From: Pseudaminobacter salicylatoxidans
GTDB lineage: Bacteria; Pseudomonadota; Alphaproteobacteria; Rhizobiales; Rhizobiaceae
Length of the DNA stretch: 64,000 nt
Direction: 5' to 3'
Assembly: GCF_003148475.1 (NCBI RefSeq)
Contig: NZ_QGGG01000010.1
Span: 124,001-188,000 of the forward strand
Position 1 is the first letter of the stretch, and each line of letters starts with the position of its first letter. A program made the position numbers and the translations under genes. The notes under the pieces were generated by a model. The model did no database searches. It saw nothing but the letters and a program-made list of their open reading frames with translations, and was not told where the DNA came from. Below are positions 8,543-18,845 of this stretch, piece after piece.

Positions 8543-9262
8543 CTATTTGTGCTCCACAGGCAGCGTCACGTGGTGACTCTTGTCTTCCTTGGGGCGGTCG
8601 GCGGGCATCTGATCGCCGGTGACGACATAGAAGATCGTCTCGGCGATGTTGGTGGCGTGGTCGCCGATACGCTCGATGTTCTTGGCGCAGAACAGCAGAT
8701 GCGTGCAGGGCGTAATGTTGCGCGGGTCTTCCATCATGTAGGTCAGCAGTTCGCGGAACAGCGAGGTGTACATGGCGTCGATCTGGTTGTCGCGGGCGCG
8801 TACGAACTCGATGCGTTCCACGGAACGCGAGGCATAGACGTCGAGCACTTCCTTGAGCTGGGTCAGCGCCAGTTCGGCCAGTGCCTCGAGCCCCCGGAAC
8901 AGACTGACCGGCTGACGCCCTTCCGCCACCGCCACGACACGCTTAGCGACATTCTTGGCGAGATCGCCGACGCGCTCCAGATCAGCTGCGATGCGAATAG
9001 CGCCTATGATCTCGCGAAGGTCCGCCGCCACCGGCTGGCGCCTGGCGATGATGAGGATGGACTTGTCGTCGATCTCACGCTGCGCCTGATCGAGAATGGC
9101 GTCATCCTCGATCACCTTGCGCGCCAGCGAGGTGTCTGAATTCACCAGCGCCGCCACCGACTGATCGACCAGCCGTTCGGCATGGCCGCCCATCGCCGCG
9201 ATCTTGCGCGTCAGATATTTCAGTTCGTCGTCGTAAGCGCGGACAATGTGATGTGACTGCAT
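8543..9262 (-). CDS. phoU: phosphate signalling protein PhoU
   Basis: PhoU links the Pst transporter to the PhoR-PhoB system and restrains phosphate uptake. The protein has 239 residues with the two PhoU helical repeats. The metal-cluster motifs EIIGAIRIAADLERVGD (near residues 84-100) and CAKNIERIGDHATNIAE (near 190-206) are both intact. The usual neighbours pstSCAB and phoB are not here; the next genes on this strand are a beta-lactamase and phoR. Confidence 0.93.
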   Translation of the reverse strand: MQSHHIVRAYDDELKYLTRKIAAMGGHAERLVDQSVAALVNSDTSLARKVIEDDAILDQAQREIDDKSILIIARRQPVAADLREIIGAIRIAADLERVGDLAKNVAKRVVAVAEGRQPVSLFRGLEALAELALTQLKEVLDVYASRSVERIEFVRARDNQIDAMYTSLFRELLTYMMEDPRNITPCTHLLFCAKNIERIGDHATNIAETIFYVVTGDQMPADRPKEDKSHHVTLPVEHK

Positions 9263-9480
9263 GGATGCATTTCCTCGAATGCCCCGTCAGGGAATCTTGA
9301 TCCTGAATCCCAGTTCATACGCCACCTGCATGACGGAAAAAAGAATGCTTAGCCGGGGACGACTTCAGCGCACAGCATTGTCCGGCTTTTGCGGGCGATG
9401 CTACGCAAGAACATTGATGAGACAGGCTGCCTGCCGCGAACGGACAAGCGCCGACACAGCGACGCTTGTCTTTCCAGCAT

Positions 9481-10305
9481 CTATTTCATCAGTGCCGGCA
9501 ACTCGTCGAGGAAACGCGCTCTAAGTTCCGGTCCCTTGGGCGAGCTTGCCCTCCCGGTGCCCACCTGCATACGCGCGAAAGTGATCCGGCGATTGTCCCG
9601 CTCCGCCCAACCAACGAACCAGCCAAGGGAACGGTTTCGGTCGGCCTTGCCATCCCTGCCCGGCAGCCAGCCGGTGCCGGTCTTGCCATGGACAACCCAG
9701 CCATTCCCTGTCTGGAACTGCGGGATGATGGCGGCGGTCATGGCATAGGCCTTGCCCGACACCGGAAGTTCCCGGACGAGCATACGCCGTACGAAAGCGG
9801 CCTGCTCGTCGGGAGAAATCTTCAGCGACGACATAAGCCATGCATTGGTAAGGCCGTTGTTCTTTCCCGGATCGCCGGAAGCATCCATGTTGCCGTACTG
9901 GAGCTTCGAAACGTAACGGGAAAAGCGCTCTTCGCCCAGGCGCCGCGTGATCTCGCGCGAGAACCAGAGAACGGAGTCCCTTTCCCATATCGTCGGATCG
10001 ACCGTCTTCCGGTCGCGTTTGACCGCCTTGAATTCAGGCTTGTAGTCCCAGTTCGGCGTGTGCGCATCCTCGAGGATATCCGCATCATAGCCGATCAGCG
10101 CCAGCGGTAGCTTGAAGGTCGAAAAAGGGTTGAACCGCTCGCCGCACGCCCCTTCCCGGTAAAGCGCCTTGCCGGACGCCGCATCGAGAATGACTGTGCA
10201 TTCGGGAACCTTGCCCTTGGAAGCGGCGAAGGCCTGGGCGGGACTGAAAAGGCTCGCGATCGCGAGAAGCCTCAGCCAGCGTACCGTTCGAGACATTGTT
10301 GTCAT
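9481..10305 (-). CDS. class D (OXA-type) serine beta-lactamase
   Basis: This enzyme is a predicted periplasmic beta-lactam hydrolase of 274 residues. A signal peptide covers about residues 1-28 ([17 protein letters not shown]). The class D motifs are S62-T-F-K65 (acylated serine and the lysine that is carbamylated), S111-V-L in place of the usual SxV, Y137-G-N, and K208-T-G. The SxV to SVL change is at a position that contacts the carbamylated lysine; its effect cannot be read from sequence. The start at 10305 is where the signal peptide begins. It lies between phoR and phoU, 40 bases after phoR on the same strand. Substrate range is unknown. Confidence 0.87.
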   Translation of the reverse strand: MTTMSRTVRWLRLLAIASLFSPAQAFAASKGKVPECTVILDAASGKALYREGACGERFNPFSTFKLPLALIGYDADILEDAHTPNWDYKPEFKAVKRDRKTVDPTIWERDSVLWFSREITRRLGEERFSRYVSKLQYGNMDASGDPGKNNGLTNAWLMSSLKISPDEQAAFVRRMLVRELPVSGKAYAMTAAIIPQFQTGNGWVVHGKTGTGWLPGRDGKADRNRSLGWFVGWAERDNRRITFARMQVGTGRASSPKGPELRARFLDELPALMK

Positions 10306-10345
10306 TGGAGTATCCTCGTCCGCGCCCTGGCCGAGCAACCGCATA

Positions 10346-11614
10346 TCACTCCGGCGGAAAATGAACGGTAAAGGCTGCACCCTCGCCCAGCTTCGAGCTG
10401 ATCGACAGCCATGCCTTGTGACGGGTGAGGATGTGCTTGACGATGGCCAGACCGAGGCCGGTCCCCTTCTGCGCGCGGCTGGTTTCGGCATCTATGCGAT
10501 AGAAGCGCTCGGTGACGCGCGGGATGTGCTCCTCAGGGATGCCCGGCCCGAAATCGCGAACCGTCACCGTCGTTTCACCTTCCGGATCGGCCTCCGGTCC
10601 CGCGACGGACACCACGACGCGCCCGCCCTTCTGGCCGTATTTGCAGGCATTTTCCACGAGGTTCTCGAATACCTGGATAAGCTCGTCACGGTCGCCGAAC
10701 ACCGCTGACGCGGTGTCGGAGAAGTCGCGCTCGATGACGACCTCGGAATCGGCCGCGAGCGGCGCCAGCGAGGCGATAACGCTGTCCAGAACGTCCTTCA
10801 GCTCGACTTTTGCGCCGGTCCTGAAATAGGGTTTCATTTCCAGCCGCGACAGCGAGAGCAGGTCGTCGATCAGGCGGGCCATGCGCGCCGTCTGCGCCTG
10901 CATGATCTGCAGGAACTGCTCGCGCGCGGCGACATCGTCACGGGCGGGGCCGCGCAGCGTCTCGATGAAGCCCGAAACGGAGGCCAGCGGGGTGCGCAAC
11001 TCATGGCTGGCATTGGCGATGAAGTCGGCCCGCATGCGGTCGATGCGGCGCGCCTCGCTCTGGTCCTTGAAGACCATGACGTAAAGGCCGGTATTGCGCC
11101 CCACCGCCGAGGCCGTGACACGATAAACGCGCTCGATCGGCACACGCTCGACATAGTCGGTCTCGCGCGCGGTTTCGCGGCCGAAAAGGACTGCCTGGAT
11201 CGTCTCCTGCATCTCGGGCGCGCGGAATTTGAGCAACAGCAGGATGCCCGGCGACAGCGCGCCGAAGGCTGCCGACGCGGCAGCGTTGGCATGCACCACG
11301 GCACCCGCGCCATCGAACACGATCAGCGGATCTGTGACGGCTGCGGCAAGATTTTCACTCGACAGGCCGGCAAGCCCGGCGCCATTGGCGACCTCGGCCG
11401 CCTCTACACGTCTCTGGTCGGCGGTGCGGCTCGGCGCCAGCGCGGCAACCACGAAGAGCGCCAGAACACCTGCCACCAGCCATGCGCCCGAGGGGGCGGT
11501 CAGATGCACGGCGATAGCCACCGCAAGTGCCGCCGCCAGCATCCAGCGGTTCTGGCGGAACCGATGGACCAAAAGCCTGAAAAGCCTGTCGCGCCCGCTG
11601 CCCTTTTCGCTCAT
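10346..11614 (-). CDS. phoR: phosphate regulon sensor histidine kinase PhoR
   Basis: This is a membrane sensor kinase of 422 residues. Two membrane segments lie at about residues 25-40 and 45-60, a PAS-like domain at about 80-185, then HisKA with the phosphorylated H204 in [10 protein letters not shown] and an HATPase domain with N box ([11 protein letters not shown]), G1 ([10 protein letters not shown]) and G2 ([12 protein letters not shown]). PhoR is called from this arrangement and from the nearby phoU and ppk2; the cognate phoB is not in the window. It is divergent from ppk2. Confidence 0.85.
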   Translation of the reverse strand: MSEKGSGRDRLFRLLVHRFRQNRWMLAAALAVAIAVHLTAPSGAWLVAGVLALFVVAALAPSRTADQRRVEAAEVANGAGLAGLSSENLAAAVTDPLIVFDGAGAVVHANAAASAAFGALSPGILLLLKFRAPEMQETIQAVLFGRETARETDYVERVPIERVYRVTASAVGRNTGLYVMVFKDQSEARRIDRMRADFIANASHELRTPLASVSGFIETLRGPARDDVAAREQFLQIMQAQTARMARLIDDLLSLSRLEMKPYFRTGAKVELKDVLDSVIASLAPLAADSEVVIERDFSDTASAVFGDRDELIQVFENLVENACKYGQKGGRVVVSVAGPEADPEGETTVTVRDFGPGIPEEHIPRVTERFYRIDAETSRAQKGTGLGLAIVKHILTRHKAWLSISSKLGEGAAFTVHFPPE

Positions 11615-11693
11615 GCGACGTCCCGACTCCAATTCTGGACCAGATGCCCTGCACCCAATAGCATGAGTTGCGAAACAGGAAAGGCTCCCCGGC

Positions 11694-12596
11694 ATGGAAA
11701 GCGCCCCCGAAGCAACCGCTCGCATCGAACCACTCGCGCTCAGGGTGGACGGGCGCGAACGCGTGTTCGACATAGCAGACCCGAAACTGCCCGACTGGAT
11801 CGACAAGAAGGCCCTCAAGTCGGGCGGTTACCCTTATGACGAAAAGATGCCGCTGAAAGAATACCAGGAAATGCAGGAGCGCCTGCAGATCGAACTGGTG
11901 AAGTTGCTGGCCTGGATGCAGAAGACCGGCGAGCGCGTGATGGTGTTGTTCGAGGGCCGTGACGCCGCAGGCAAGGGCGGCACCATCAGCGTGTTGCGCT
12001 CCTATATGAACCCGCGCATCGCGCGCAACGTGGCGCTGACCAAGCCGACCGAAAGAGAGAGCGGACAATGGTATTACCAGCGCTATGTCGAGCATTTCCC
12101 GACCTCGGGCGAGTTCGTGACCTTCGACCGCTCCTGGTACAACCGCGCGGGCGTCGAGCCGGTGATGGGTTTTTGCACGCCCGAGCAGCACGAGCACTTT
12201 CTTGCCGAAACCCCGCGCTTCGAAAAGCAGATCGTTCGCGACGGCGTCCGCTTCTTCAAATTCTGGCTCGACATCGGTCAGGAAATGCAACTCAAGCGCT
12301 TCCATGACCGCGTGCACAGCCCGCTGACCAACTGGAAGTTCTCGCCGATGGATGTCGCCGGCATGATACGCTGGGATGACTACACGAAAGCGCGCGACCA
12401 GATGGTCGAGCGCACCCATTCCGACCACGCGCCATGGACGATCGTACGTGCCAACGACAAGCGCCGCGCCCGGCTGGCGGTGATGCGGCACATTCTGCTC
12501 GAACTGCCCTATCCGGGACGCGATGCCGATGGCATCGGCGTGCCCGACAAGAAGATCATCGGTAAGGGAACGAAATTCCTGAAGAAGATTTCCTGA
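11694..12596 (+). CDS. ppk2: polyphosphate kinase 2
   Basis: PPK2 enzymes use polyphosphate to phosphorylate nucleotides, usually GDP or ADP. The protein has 300 residues. Walker A is [11 protein letters not shown] near residues 83-93. The lid-proximal and Walker B region [18 protein letters not shown] is near residues 143-160, and the C-terminal [12 protein letters not shown] is typical. It sits divergent from phoR, next to other phosphate genes, which supports a phosphate-storage role. Only three bases separate its end from the convergent glycosyltransferase. Confidence 0.93.
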   Translation: MESAPEATARIEPLALRVDGRERVFDIADPKLPDWIDKKALKSGGYPYDEKMPLKEYQEMQERLQIELVKLLAWMQKTGERVMVLFEGRDAAGKGGTISVLRSYMNPRIARNVALTKPTERESGQWYYQRYVEHFPTSGEFVTFDRSWYNRAGVEPVMGFCTPEQHEHFLAETPRFEKQIVRDGVRFFKFWLDIGQEMQLKRFHDRVHSPLTNWKFSPMDVAGMIRWDDYTKARDQMVERTHSDHAPWTIVRANDKRRARLAVMRHILLELPYPGRDADGIGVPDKKIIGKGTKFLKKIS

Positions 12597-12599
12597 ATT

Positions 12600-14549
12600 T
12601 CACTTCGCCCTGAACGGTGCCGGGCTGCGATGCGGCGTCTTCTCCCAATGATGGGGACACCGCCAAAATTGCCATATCGCACGCCAGGCAGCAGCGGAGA
12701 TCATCAACCAGTAGACAGGCACGAACAGGATGATCTTCCAGAAGCCCCGGCGCTCACGCGAGCGCAGCGTGTACCAGCCGAGCAGCAGAAAGGAGATATA
12801 GCCGAAGGCAATGTTGGCCATGTCGAACGGCAACAGCACGGCGCGCCAGGCACCCAACGGCTGCCCTGCCCTTATGTCCACAAGCACATCGAGCAACATC
12901 ACCGCCAGGAGCGGATGCATCATTGCCGAGACGATCAGCCCGGCAAAGAGCACCTGCGCCACCGCATAAGAGCCCCAGCCCACCTCTTCGGCAAGCCGCC
13001 CGGGATTGCGCATATGCACCAGCCACGTCTGCACCCATCCCTTGAACCATCTGGTCCTCTGAGGCAGCCAGGTGCCGAAATCTTCCGGAGCGTCCTCCAG
13101 CGTCGGACAATCGATCGTCTCGGCCCGATAGCCGCAGCGCGTCAGTCTCAGGCCAAGATCGGCATCTTCCGTCACATTGTACGGATCCCAGCCGCCGACA
13201 GCCTCCAGCGCTTCGCGCCGGAAATGGTTCGACGTACCACCCAAAGGCAGCATCAACCCCCGGCGCGACAACCAGGGCAGCAGCCCGCGAAACAGTGTTG
13301 CATATTCGAAGAAGAACATGCGCGAGATGACAGACGCCTCGCGGTTGGCGATTTCCAACGGCGCCTGCACGCAGGCCAGTTCCGGGCCACGGTCGCGAAA
13401 TCTTTGCCAGGCCTCGATCAACTGCGCCGGATGCGGACGATCCTCGGCATCATACAACACGATCAGGTCGCCGCGCGTGACAGGCAGCGCATAGGAGAGC
13501 GCCTTGGGCTTCGTGCGCAGCGCGTGCGGCGGCGTCTCGATCACCTCGATATGGGAAGGCAACGCGCAGGCGCGAATGGCAGCGAGCGTCGACCGGTCGT
13601 CGGCTTCACAGCAGAGCTTTATTTCCAGCTTGCTGCGCGGCCATTCGATACGCTCCAGTGCCGCCAGCAGACTCGGCACCATGACGGCTTCATCGTAAAG
13701 GGCAATGAGTACGGAATAGACCGGCATTTCGCGCCGTTCCGCCGGTGAAATGCGCGGCCGCAACGGTGGCGTGACGAAACGGGCAGCGACGAAGCGCAAG
13801 GCGATGCAGGCAATAAAGCACAGCGAAAACAGGCCATGTGCCACCGCATATGCAATATCGCGCGCCAGAACCATCGCTATGACGAAGGCCGTGACCAGCA
13901 CGCCCCACACCATGCCCTGCCACGCGGTGATGCCAATGCGCGCGGAGTATTCGGGATAGCGGTCGAACAGGTCGCGGACGGCGATGCGCATCAACGGTTG
14001 CTCGGCTCGCTTCAGCAACGCGGAACGCAACTCTCCGGTCGTCGTAGCCCGCAACCTGCCACGCACACCCGGATTTCGCCTCAACAGAGCATGCAGCACG
14101 CTGATCCGAGTCCGCTCGGGGGCGACCAGATAGGCGATGCCGTCGGCTTCCTCGACCTTCACCAGCCTGCGGCCGTCATTCCGACGCAGGAGCATCAGAC
14201 ATTGCTCCTCGCGAATGATGAGCTTGTCAGGGTCGATCCTGCTCACGAAAGGTAGCCCGAGATCGTCCGCCAGCGCGCGGAAGAATGCCTCCTCGCTCAC
14301 GGCTCCCGAGGCGAGAAGCTCGCTTTGGAAATCCGTGTCATTGACGTTCGCCTGCATGGCGATGCGCAACGCGGCATCGGAAGGCAATCCCATGCGCTCG
14401 ATCAGCGGGCGCCATTCCGCGTGACCGGAGAACGCCTGCGATGTCGGAGCGCCAGCGCGAACCGCGTCACGTGCGCCAGCGCGGCGTTGCTTCAGCTGCG
14501 GTAGCGGGGCCGCACGCCAGCCATGGGCGGAAACATCAATGAGAGCCAT
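12600..14549 (-). CDS. membrane glycosyltransferase family 2 with N-terminal MSHEN/GspE-N-like domain
   Basis: The product has 649 residues. Residues about 45-180 look like the GspE N-terminal (MSHEN) domain, with LASGAVSEEAFFRALADDLG. Two membrane segments follow at about 208-252. The GT2 catalytic domain has VLIALYDEA, the DAED motif at 367-370, TEDADLG near 460, and QRTRW at 497-501, the (Q/R)xxRW motif of processive synthases. Further membrane segments make up the C-terminus. GGAGGT ten bases before the ATG at 14549 sets the start. The sugar and product are unknown; an exopolysaccharide is likely. Confidence 0.82.
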   Translation of the reverse strand: MALIDVSAHGWRAAPLPQLKQRRAGARDAVRAGAPTSQAFSGHAEWRPLIERMGLPSDAALRIAMQANVNDTDFQSELLASGAVSEEAFFRALADDLGLPFVSRIDPDKLIIREEQCLMLLRRNDGRRLVKVEEADGIAYLVAPERTRISVLHALLRRNPGVRGRLRATTTGELRSALLKRAEQPLMRIAVRDLFDRYPEYSARIGITAWQGMVWGVLVTAFVIAMVLARDIAYAVAHGLFSLCFIACIALRFVAARFVTPPLRPRISPAERREMPVYSVLIALYDEAVMVPSLLAALERIEWPRSKLEIKLCCEADDRSTLAAIRACALPSHIEVIETPPHALRTKPKALSYALPVTRGDLIVLYDAEDRPHPAQLIEAWQRFRDRGPELACVQAPLEIANREASVISRMFFFEYATLFRGLLPWLSRRGLMLPLGGTSNHFRREALEAVGGWDPYNVTEDADLGLRLTRCGYRAETIDCPTLEDAPEDFGTWLPQRTRWFKGWVQTWLVHMRNPGRLAEEVGWGSYAVAQVLFAGLIVSAMMHPLLAVMLLDVLVDIRAGQPLGAWRAVLLPFDMANIAFGYISFLLLGWYTLRSRERRGFWKIILFVPVYWLMISAAAWRAIWQFWRCPHHWEKTPHRSPAPFRAK

Positions 14550-14897
14550 CGCGCCACCTCCGAAGCCGGTTGCCCGAAACCGCGTTGTGCAGCACGGGCA
14601 AACAACGCGGCCTTCGGACACCAGAGCTTCCCGTCGGCGCCGGGCAAAGCCCCACGCCGGCATACCTGGATGGCGTTTTCAAACAATCGCCCACGGCAAC
14701 ACACCCTCAATGTTGCAGACCCCGTCGAATCGTAGGCATGCTTTTGTAACTGTTGCCACTTACTTAAAGTTGAATATTTTGCCCAGGTGGACAACACCCC
14801 GGAACCGCGACGACAGGGTGGGAATCGCCATCGTTTGGCGCTATGAAAACAGGCAGGGTCAATCGTCCCCATCCTTTCGCGCAACCCAGAGAGGCCT
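14550..14897. other. 348-base intergenic stretch, no gene seen
   Basis: This region lies between two divergent genes. It contains an AT-rich patch (14735-14790, with ACTTACTTAAAGTTGAATA) that probably holds promoter elements, but no convincing start codon with a ribosome binding site. Confidence 0.4.
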
Positions 14898-15740
14898 GTG
14901 AAACTTCGTCCGCTATCCCTCGCCATCATGTGCGCCCTCGCCTTCTGCGGCAGCATGTCACGAGCCGAGGAACCGCGAGCGCCGATATTGTGGGACGCGA
15001 AGGAAAAGCTTGCCAGGCTCGACCTTGCGACACTCCCGCGGCTGCGTTTCCTGACCACCACGGATTTCCCGCCCTTCAATTTCCTCGATCGCGAAGGCAG
15101 GCTGTCGGGCCTGCATGTAGATCTGGCCCGCGCGATCTGCGCCGAACTGGAAATTGCCGACAAATGCCAGATCCAGGCATTGCCGTGGGGCGAACTCGAC
15201 GGCGCGCTGCAAAAGGATGAAGGAGAAGCGATCATCGCGGGCATTGCGGTGACGCAGGAAGCGCGGACAAAATATGCCTTTTCTCGACCCTATCTACGGT
15301 TTCCGGCACGTTTCGTGATGCCGACGACATCGGCCTTGAACGAACCGCTCTATGGTAAACTGACCGGCAAGCAGATCGGCGTGGTCGCCGGCTCGGCGCA
15401 TGAGAGGATGCTGCGGGATTATTTTCCCAACGTGAAAGCCGCGACCTATGCCAGTCAGGACATGATGTTCAACGACCTCAAGGCGGGCAAGATCGCCGGC
15501 ATTTTCGGCGACGGCATGAAGCTCGGTTTCTGGCTTGCCGGCTCGGACGCGGCCGGCTGCTGCAGCTTTGCCGGCGGTCCCTATATGGCGCCCGAATATC
15601 TGGGCACCGGGCTCGCTATAGCAGTGAAGGCGAATAATCCCGCGCTGGCGAACGCACTCAACTATGCGTTGCATTCCATCTCCGTGAAGGGCACCTTCAC
15701 GGAACTCTATCTGCGCTATTTTCCGGTGAGCTTTTACTAG
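14898..15740 (+). CDS. periplasmic amino-acid-type solute-binding protein (SBP_bac_3)
   Basis: The product has 280 residues with a signal peptide ending around residue 23 (CGSMSRAEE). It then has the family 3 binding-protein pattern: LRFLTTTDFPPFNFLDREGRL near residues 49-69, GLHVDLARAICAEL, GEAIIAGIAVTQEA, and TGLAIAVKANNP near the C-terminus. The start is GTG with AGAGAGG upstream. No permease or ATPase genes are adjacent, so it may work with a transporter elsewhere or serve another binding role. Ligand is unknown. Confidence 0.82.
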   Translation: MKLRPLSLAIMCALAFCGSMSRAEEPRAPILWDAKEKLARLDLATLPRLRFLTTTDFPPFNFLDREGRLSGLHVDLARAICAELEIADKCQIQALPWGELDGALQKDEGEAIIAGIAVTQEARTKYAFSRPYLRFPARFVMPTTSALNEPLYGKLTGKQIGVVAGSAHERMLRDYFPNVKAATYASQDMMFNDLKAGKIAGIFGDGMKLGFWLAGSDAAGCCSFAGGPYMAPEYLGTGLAIAVKANNPALANALNYALHSISVKGTFTELYLRYFPVSFY

Positions 15741-15756
15741 GGCACGCGCCAGGACA

Positions 15757-16170
15757 TCAGGTGAGCATGCGATGGCGAGCCTTGGTCGTGCGCTCGATCG
15801 CCGTGACGATCAGCGGATCAAGCCCCAAATGGCGACGCAGCAATTGCAGAACGCGCACTTCCTCCAGCCGCATTTCGAGGTCGACCGTCGCCACCTCCAG
15901 CGCAGCCGCGTAAGCCGTATCGTGGAGCCGGGGCGCAATGGCCTTGGCGGCAATCGCCATGATGCCTTCAAGCCCCTTCGGCTCATGCAGCAATTTCTGG
16001 CAATCCTGCGCCACGCTGATCAGCCTGTTCTCGTCAAAATCCTCGAATACCGGCCAAGTGCGCACCACGTCGCCGATGCGCGCCAGTTCCACATCCGTCA
16101 TGTCGCTGTCGGAAGCGGAGGTGACCACCATGAGATAGATGATGGCTTCATGAGCAGTGGGGGTCTTCAT
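15757..16170 (-). CDS. TerB-like tellurite-resistance family protein
   Basis: The protein has 137 residues and is all-helical, with the TerB-type pattern: EAIIYLMVVTSASDSDMTDVEL with acidic residues near 19-27, later a second acidic helix, and LRRHLGLDPLIV near the C-terminus. The cellular role of stand-alone TerB proteins is unclear. It is convergent with the solute-binding protein gene (16 bases). Confidence 0.65.
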   Translation of the reverse strand: MKTPTAHEAIIYLMVVTSASDSDMTDVELARIGDVVRTWPVFEDFDENRLISVAQDCQKLLHEPKGLEGIMAIAAKAIAPRLHDTAYAAALEVATVDLEMRLEEVRVLQLLRRHLGLDPLIVTAIERTTKARHRMLT

Positions 16171-16391
16171 TCTTGCGAAAAATCCTCGTTGCGGGCGGGT
16201 CGAAGGTAGGAAGCCACCCGGCCCGCCGCAAGGAAAAACCGCGCAGATCGTTGACGCCTTCTCCCCGCACGCTTACAGACCTGTGATGACCTCCCTCGCC
16301 AGCGCCGCTGGCCGGCAGGCAGAATGACGAAACCCTCCACACACACGCTGCGCCGGCTGACAATGCCGGCAAACGATGCAGGAACAGCGAC

Positions 16392-18044
16392 ATGACGGGA
16401 TCAAACATGATCGATCTCAACCCCGAAATCCTCGCGGCGGCCGCCGAAAGCAAAGCCTGGCCGTTCGAGGAGGCGCGCAAGATCATCGCGCGCTACAAAG
16501 GTCGCGAGTTCCCCAAAACGGTTCTGTTCGAAACCGGCTACGGCCCTTCGGGCCTGCCGCATATCGGCACGTTCGGCGAAGTGGCGCGCACGACCATGGT
16601 GCGCCACGCCTTCCGCGTGCTGACCGAAAACAAGGTAGCCACCAAGCTCATCTGCTTTTCCGACGACATGGACGGAATGCGCAAGATTCCCGACAGCGTA
16701 CCGGACCGTGCCGCGCTCGAACCCTACCTGCACATTCCGCTTTCGGCGGTGCCGAACCCATTCGGCGGCGATTATGAAAGCTTTGCGGACCACAATAATG
16801 CAATGCTGTGCCGCTTCCTCGACACTTTCGGCTTCGACTACGAGTTTGCCAGCGCAACGCAATACTACAAGTCCGGCCGCTTCGATGAGATGCTGCTGCG
16901 TGCGGCCGAATGCTACGACAAGATCATGGCGGTGATGCTGCCGACACTGGGCGAGGAACGACAGGCGACCTACAGCCCCTTCCTGCCGATCTCGCCGAAA
17001 TCCGGCCGTGTGCTCTACGTGCCCATGAAGCATGTCGATGCCAAGGCCGGCACCATCACTTTCGACGACGAGGACGGAACCGAAACCACGCTTTCGGTCA
17101 AGGGCGGCAATGTGAAGCTGCAGTGGAAGCCGGACTTCGGCATGCGCTGGGCCGCCCTCGGCATCGATTTCGAGATGTTCGGCAAGGATCACCAGACCAA
17201 TGCCTCCATCTACGACCGCATCTGCAATATTCTCGGCGGGCGGGCGCCGGAGCATTTCGTCTACGAGCTGTTCCTGGACGAGAACGGCCAGAAGATCTCC
17301 AAGTCGAAGGGCAATGGCCTGACCATCGACGAATGGCTGACCTATGCGCCGACCGAAAGCCTGGGGCTCTATATGTTCCAGCGGCCGCGACAGGCCAAGA
17401 AGCTCTATTTCGACGTCATCCCCAAGGCGGTGGATGAGTACTACGCCTTCCTTGCGGCCTATCCGAAGCAGGACTGGAAGAACCGCCTCGGCAACCCGGT
17501 CTGGCACATGCATGACGGCAACCCACCGGCCATCGACCTGCCGGTGCCATTCTCGCTTCTGCTCAATCTGGTCAGCGCGTCCAATGCGCAGAACAAGGAT
17601 GTATTGTGGGGTTTCATCTCGCGCTATGCGCCGGGTGTCACCCCCGCCTCGCATCCCGAACTGGACAAGCTGGCGGACTACGCGATCCGCTACTTCGACG
17701 ACTTCGTGAAGCCGACCAAATCCTACCGCGCGCCCGATGACGTCGAGCGCGACGCGCTGGCGCAGCTTTCCGATGCGTTGGCTGCGTTGCCGGAAGGCGC
17801 CGACGGCGAGGCGGTGCAGAATGCCGCGCTCAACGTCGCGCGCCAGATCGAACGCTATCAGGACCACGCCAAGAAGAGCCCCGAAGGTGGCCCGGGCGTG
17901 TCCGTGGCTTTCTTCCAGATGATCTATCAGGTCCTTATCGGGCAGGAACGCGGGCCGCGCTTCGGTTCCTTCGTCGCGCTCTACGGCATCGCCGAAACGC
18001 GCGAACTCATTCAGAAGGCCCTGAAAGGTCAGCTGGCGGCGTAG
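16392..18044 (+). CDS. lysS: class I lysyl-tRNA synthetase
   Basis: This enzyme charges tRNA-Lys. It is the class I form found in archaea and Alphaproteobacteria, unrelated to the class II LysRS of most bacteria. The protein has 550 residues, with the HIGH-type motif PHIG at 56-59 and the KMSKS-type motif KISKS at 301-305, followed by KGNG. AGGAAC before the ATG at 16392 supports the start. Its 3' end overlaps the convergent downstream gene by 38 bases. A 611-residue antisense frame is a shadow. Confidence 0.94.
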   Translation: MTGSNMIDLNPEILAAAAESKAWPFEEARKIIARYKGREFPKTVLFETGYGPSGLPHIGTFGEVARTTMVRHAFRVLTENKVATKLICFSDDMDGMRKIPDSVPDRAALEPYLHIPLSAVPNPFGGDYESFADHNNAMLCRFLDTFGFDYEFASATQYYKSGRFDEMLLRAAECYDKIMAVMLPTLGEERQATYSPFLPISPKSGRVLYVPMKHVDAKAGTITFDDEDGTETTLSVKGGNVKLQWKPDFGMRWAALGIDFEMFGKDHQTNASIYDRICNILGGRAPEHFVYELFLDENGQKISKSKGNGLTIDEWLTYAPTESLGLYMFQRPRQAKKLYFDVIPKAVDEYYAFLAAYPKQDWKNRLGNPVWHMHDGNPPAIDLPVPFSLLLNLVSASNAQNKDVLWGFISRYAPGVTPASHPELDKLADYAIRYFDDFVKPTKSYRAPDDVERDALAQLSDALAALPEGADGEAVQNAALNVARQIERYQDHAKKSPEGGPGVSVAFFQMIYQVLIGQERGPRFGSFVALYGIAETRELIQKALKGQLAA

Positions 18045-18825
18045 CCGTAATATCGGGCGCCGGCAGTGGTTCGGGCAGGTTGGCGGCTTCCGGCGAAACC
18101 AGGGTTTCGGGCATGAGAGCCGGCGGCTTGCCGAACACGCCGCGCTTTGCATCCTGCGCCTGCTTGCCGAGCCCGGCATAGGGGCCCGCCGTTTCAGCGC
18201 GGGCCCAGCCGTTTTCCACCAGCCACTTGCCGGCATCGTCCGTCCCGATATGGCAGTGCGTCGAGATCGCGCGGCTCGACGGCTCGGTCGGCACCTCGCA
18301 GGTCACCGCCCGGTCGCGCAGCCAGGCACGGAATTCAGTGCGCGCACGCACGCCACACGGCCACGCCTTGCCCTCGAAATCGCATTTGGCTTCCGGCTCG
18401 AGCGGAATGACGCCGGCTATGACCAGCCGATAGCCCATCGCATCGATGGTACCGGCATCGACCGCAACCGGTCGATAGAGGGTCTTCTTCTTGTATTGCA
18501 TGGCGGTGGCGTTGGACCCGCTGCTTGTTGCCGCGGGGGCGTCAGGCGCTACGGCCTGCTGTGTGGCCGCCTGCGCGAGCGTTTTCCCGCTTGCGCCGAC
18601 CCGTTCGTTGGGATGATGTGTTCCGACAAGCGCATCGACAACGGCATCGGCAGCCGTATCCAGCGGGCCGGGCTCCTTCTGTTCGAAGCTGCCGAAGACG
18701 GCCTCGTCCTCCCCCGGTGTCGACGATGCCGCCTGGTCGGAACTCACCGCTTGGCCGCCCGCCATGATGGCAATGCCAAGACCCGCGATGAAAACGACGG
18801 AACCGAGAAAGATACCAGGACGCAT
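18007..18825 (-). CDS. membrane-anchored or secreted thermonuclease-like (SNase) protein
   Basis: The product has 272 residues. An N-terminal hydrophobic segment ([19 protein letters not shown], about residues 5-23) is followed by a low-complexity linker and an SNase-like domain at about residues 120-240 ([17 protein letters not shown], then [18 protein letters not shown]-type text and [13 protein letters not shown]). The catalytic Arg/Glu/Arg triad of staphylococcal nuclease is not clearly kept, so nuclease activity is uncertain. AAGGAA precedes the ATG at 18825. The gene starts 20 bases after the S24 regulator and may be co-transcribed with it. Confidence 0.7.
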   Translation of the reverse strand: MRPGIFLGSVVFIAGLGIAIMAGGQAVSSDQAASSTPGEDEAVFGSFEQKEPGPLDTAADAVVDALVGTHHPNERVGASGKTLAQAATQQAVAPDAPAATSSGSNATAMQYKKKTLYRPVAVDAGTIDAMGYRLVIAGVIPLEPEAKCDFEGKAWPCGVRARTEFRAWLRDRAVTCEVPTEPSSRAISTHCHIGTDDAGKWLVENGWARAETAGPYAGLGKQAQDAKRGVFGKPPALMPETLVSPEAANLPEPLPAPDITATPPADLSGPSE

Positions 18826-18845
18826 CGCCCGTTCCTTTCGATATG

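Noticed and set aside
16401-18236. 611-residue minus-strand frame antisense to lysS
   Set aside because: It is the shadow of a high-GC gene; lysS has intact catalytic motifs on the other strand.
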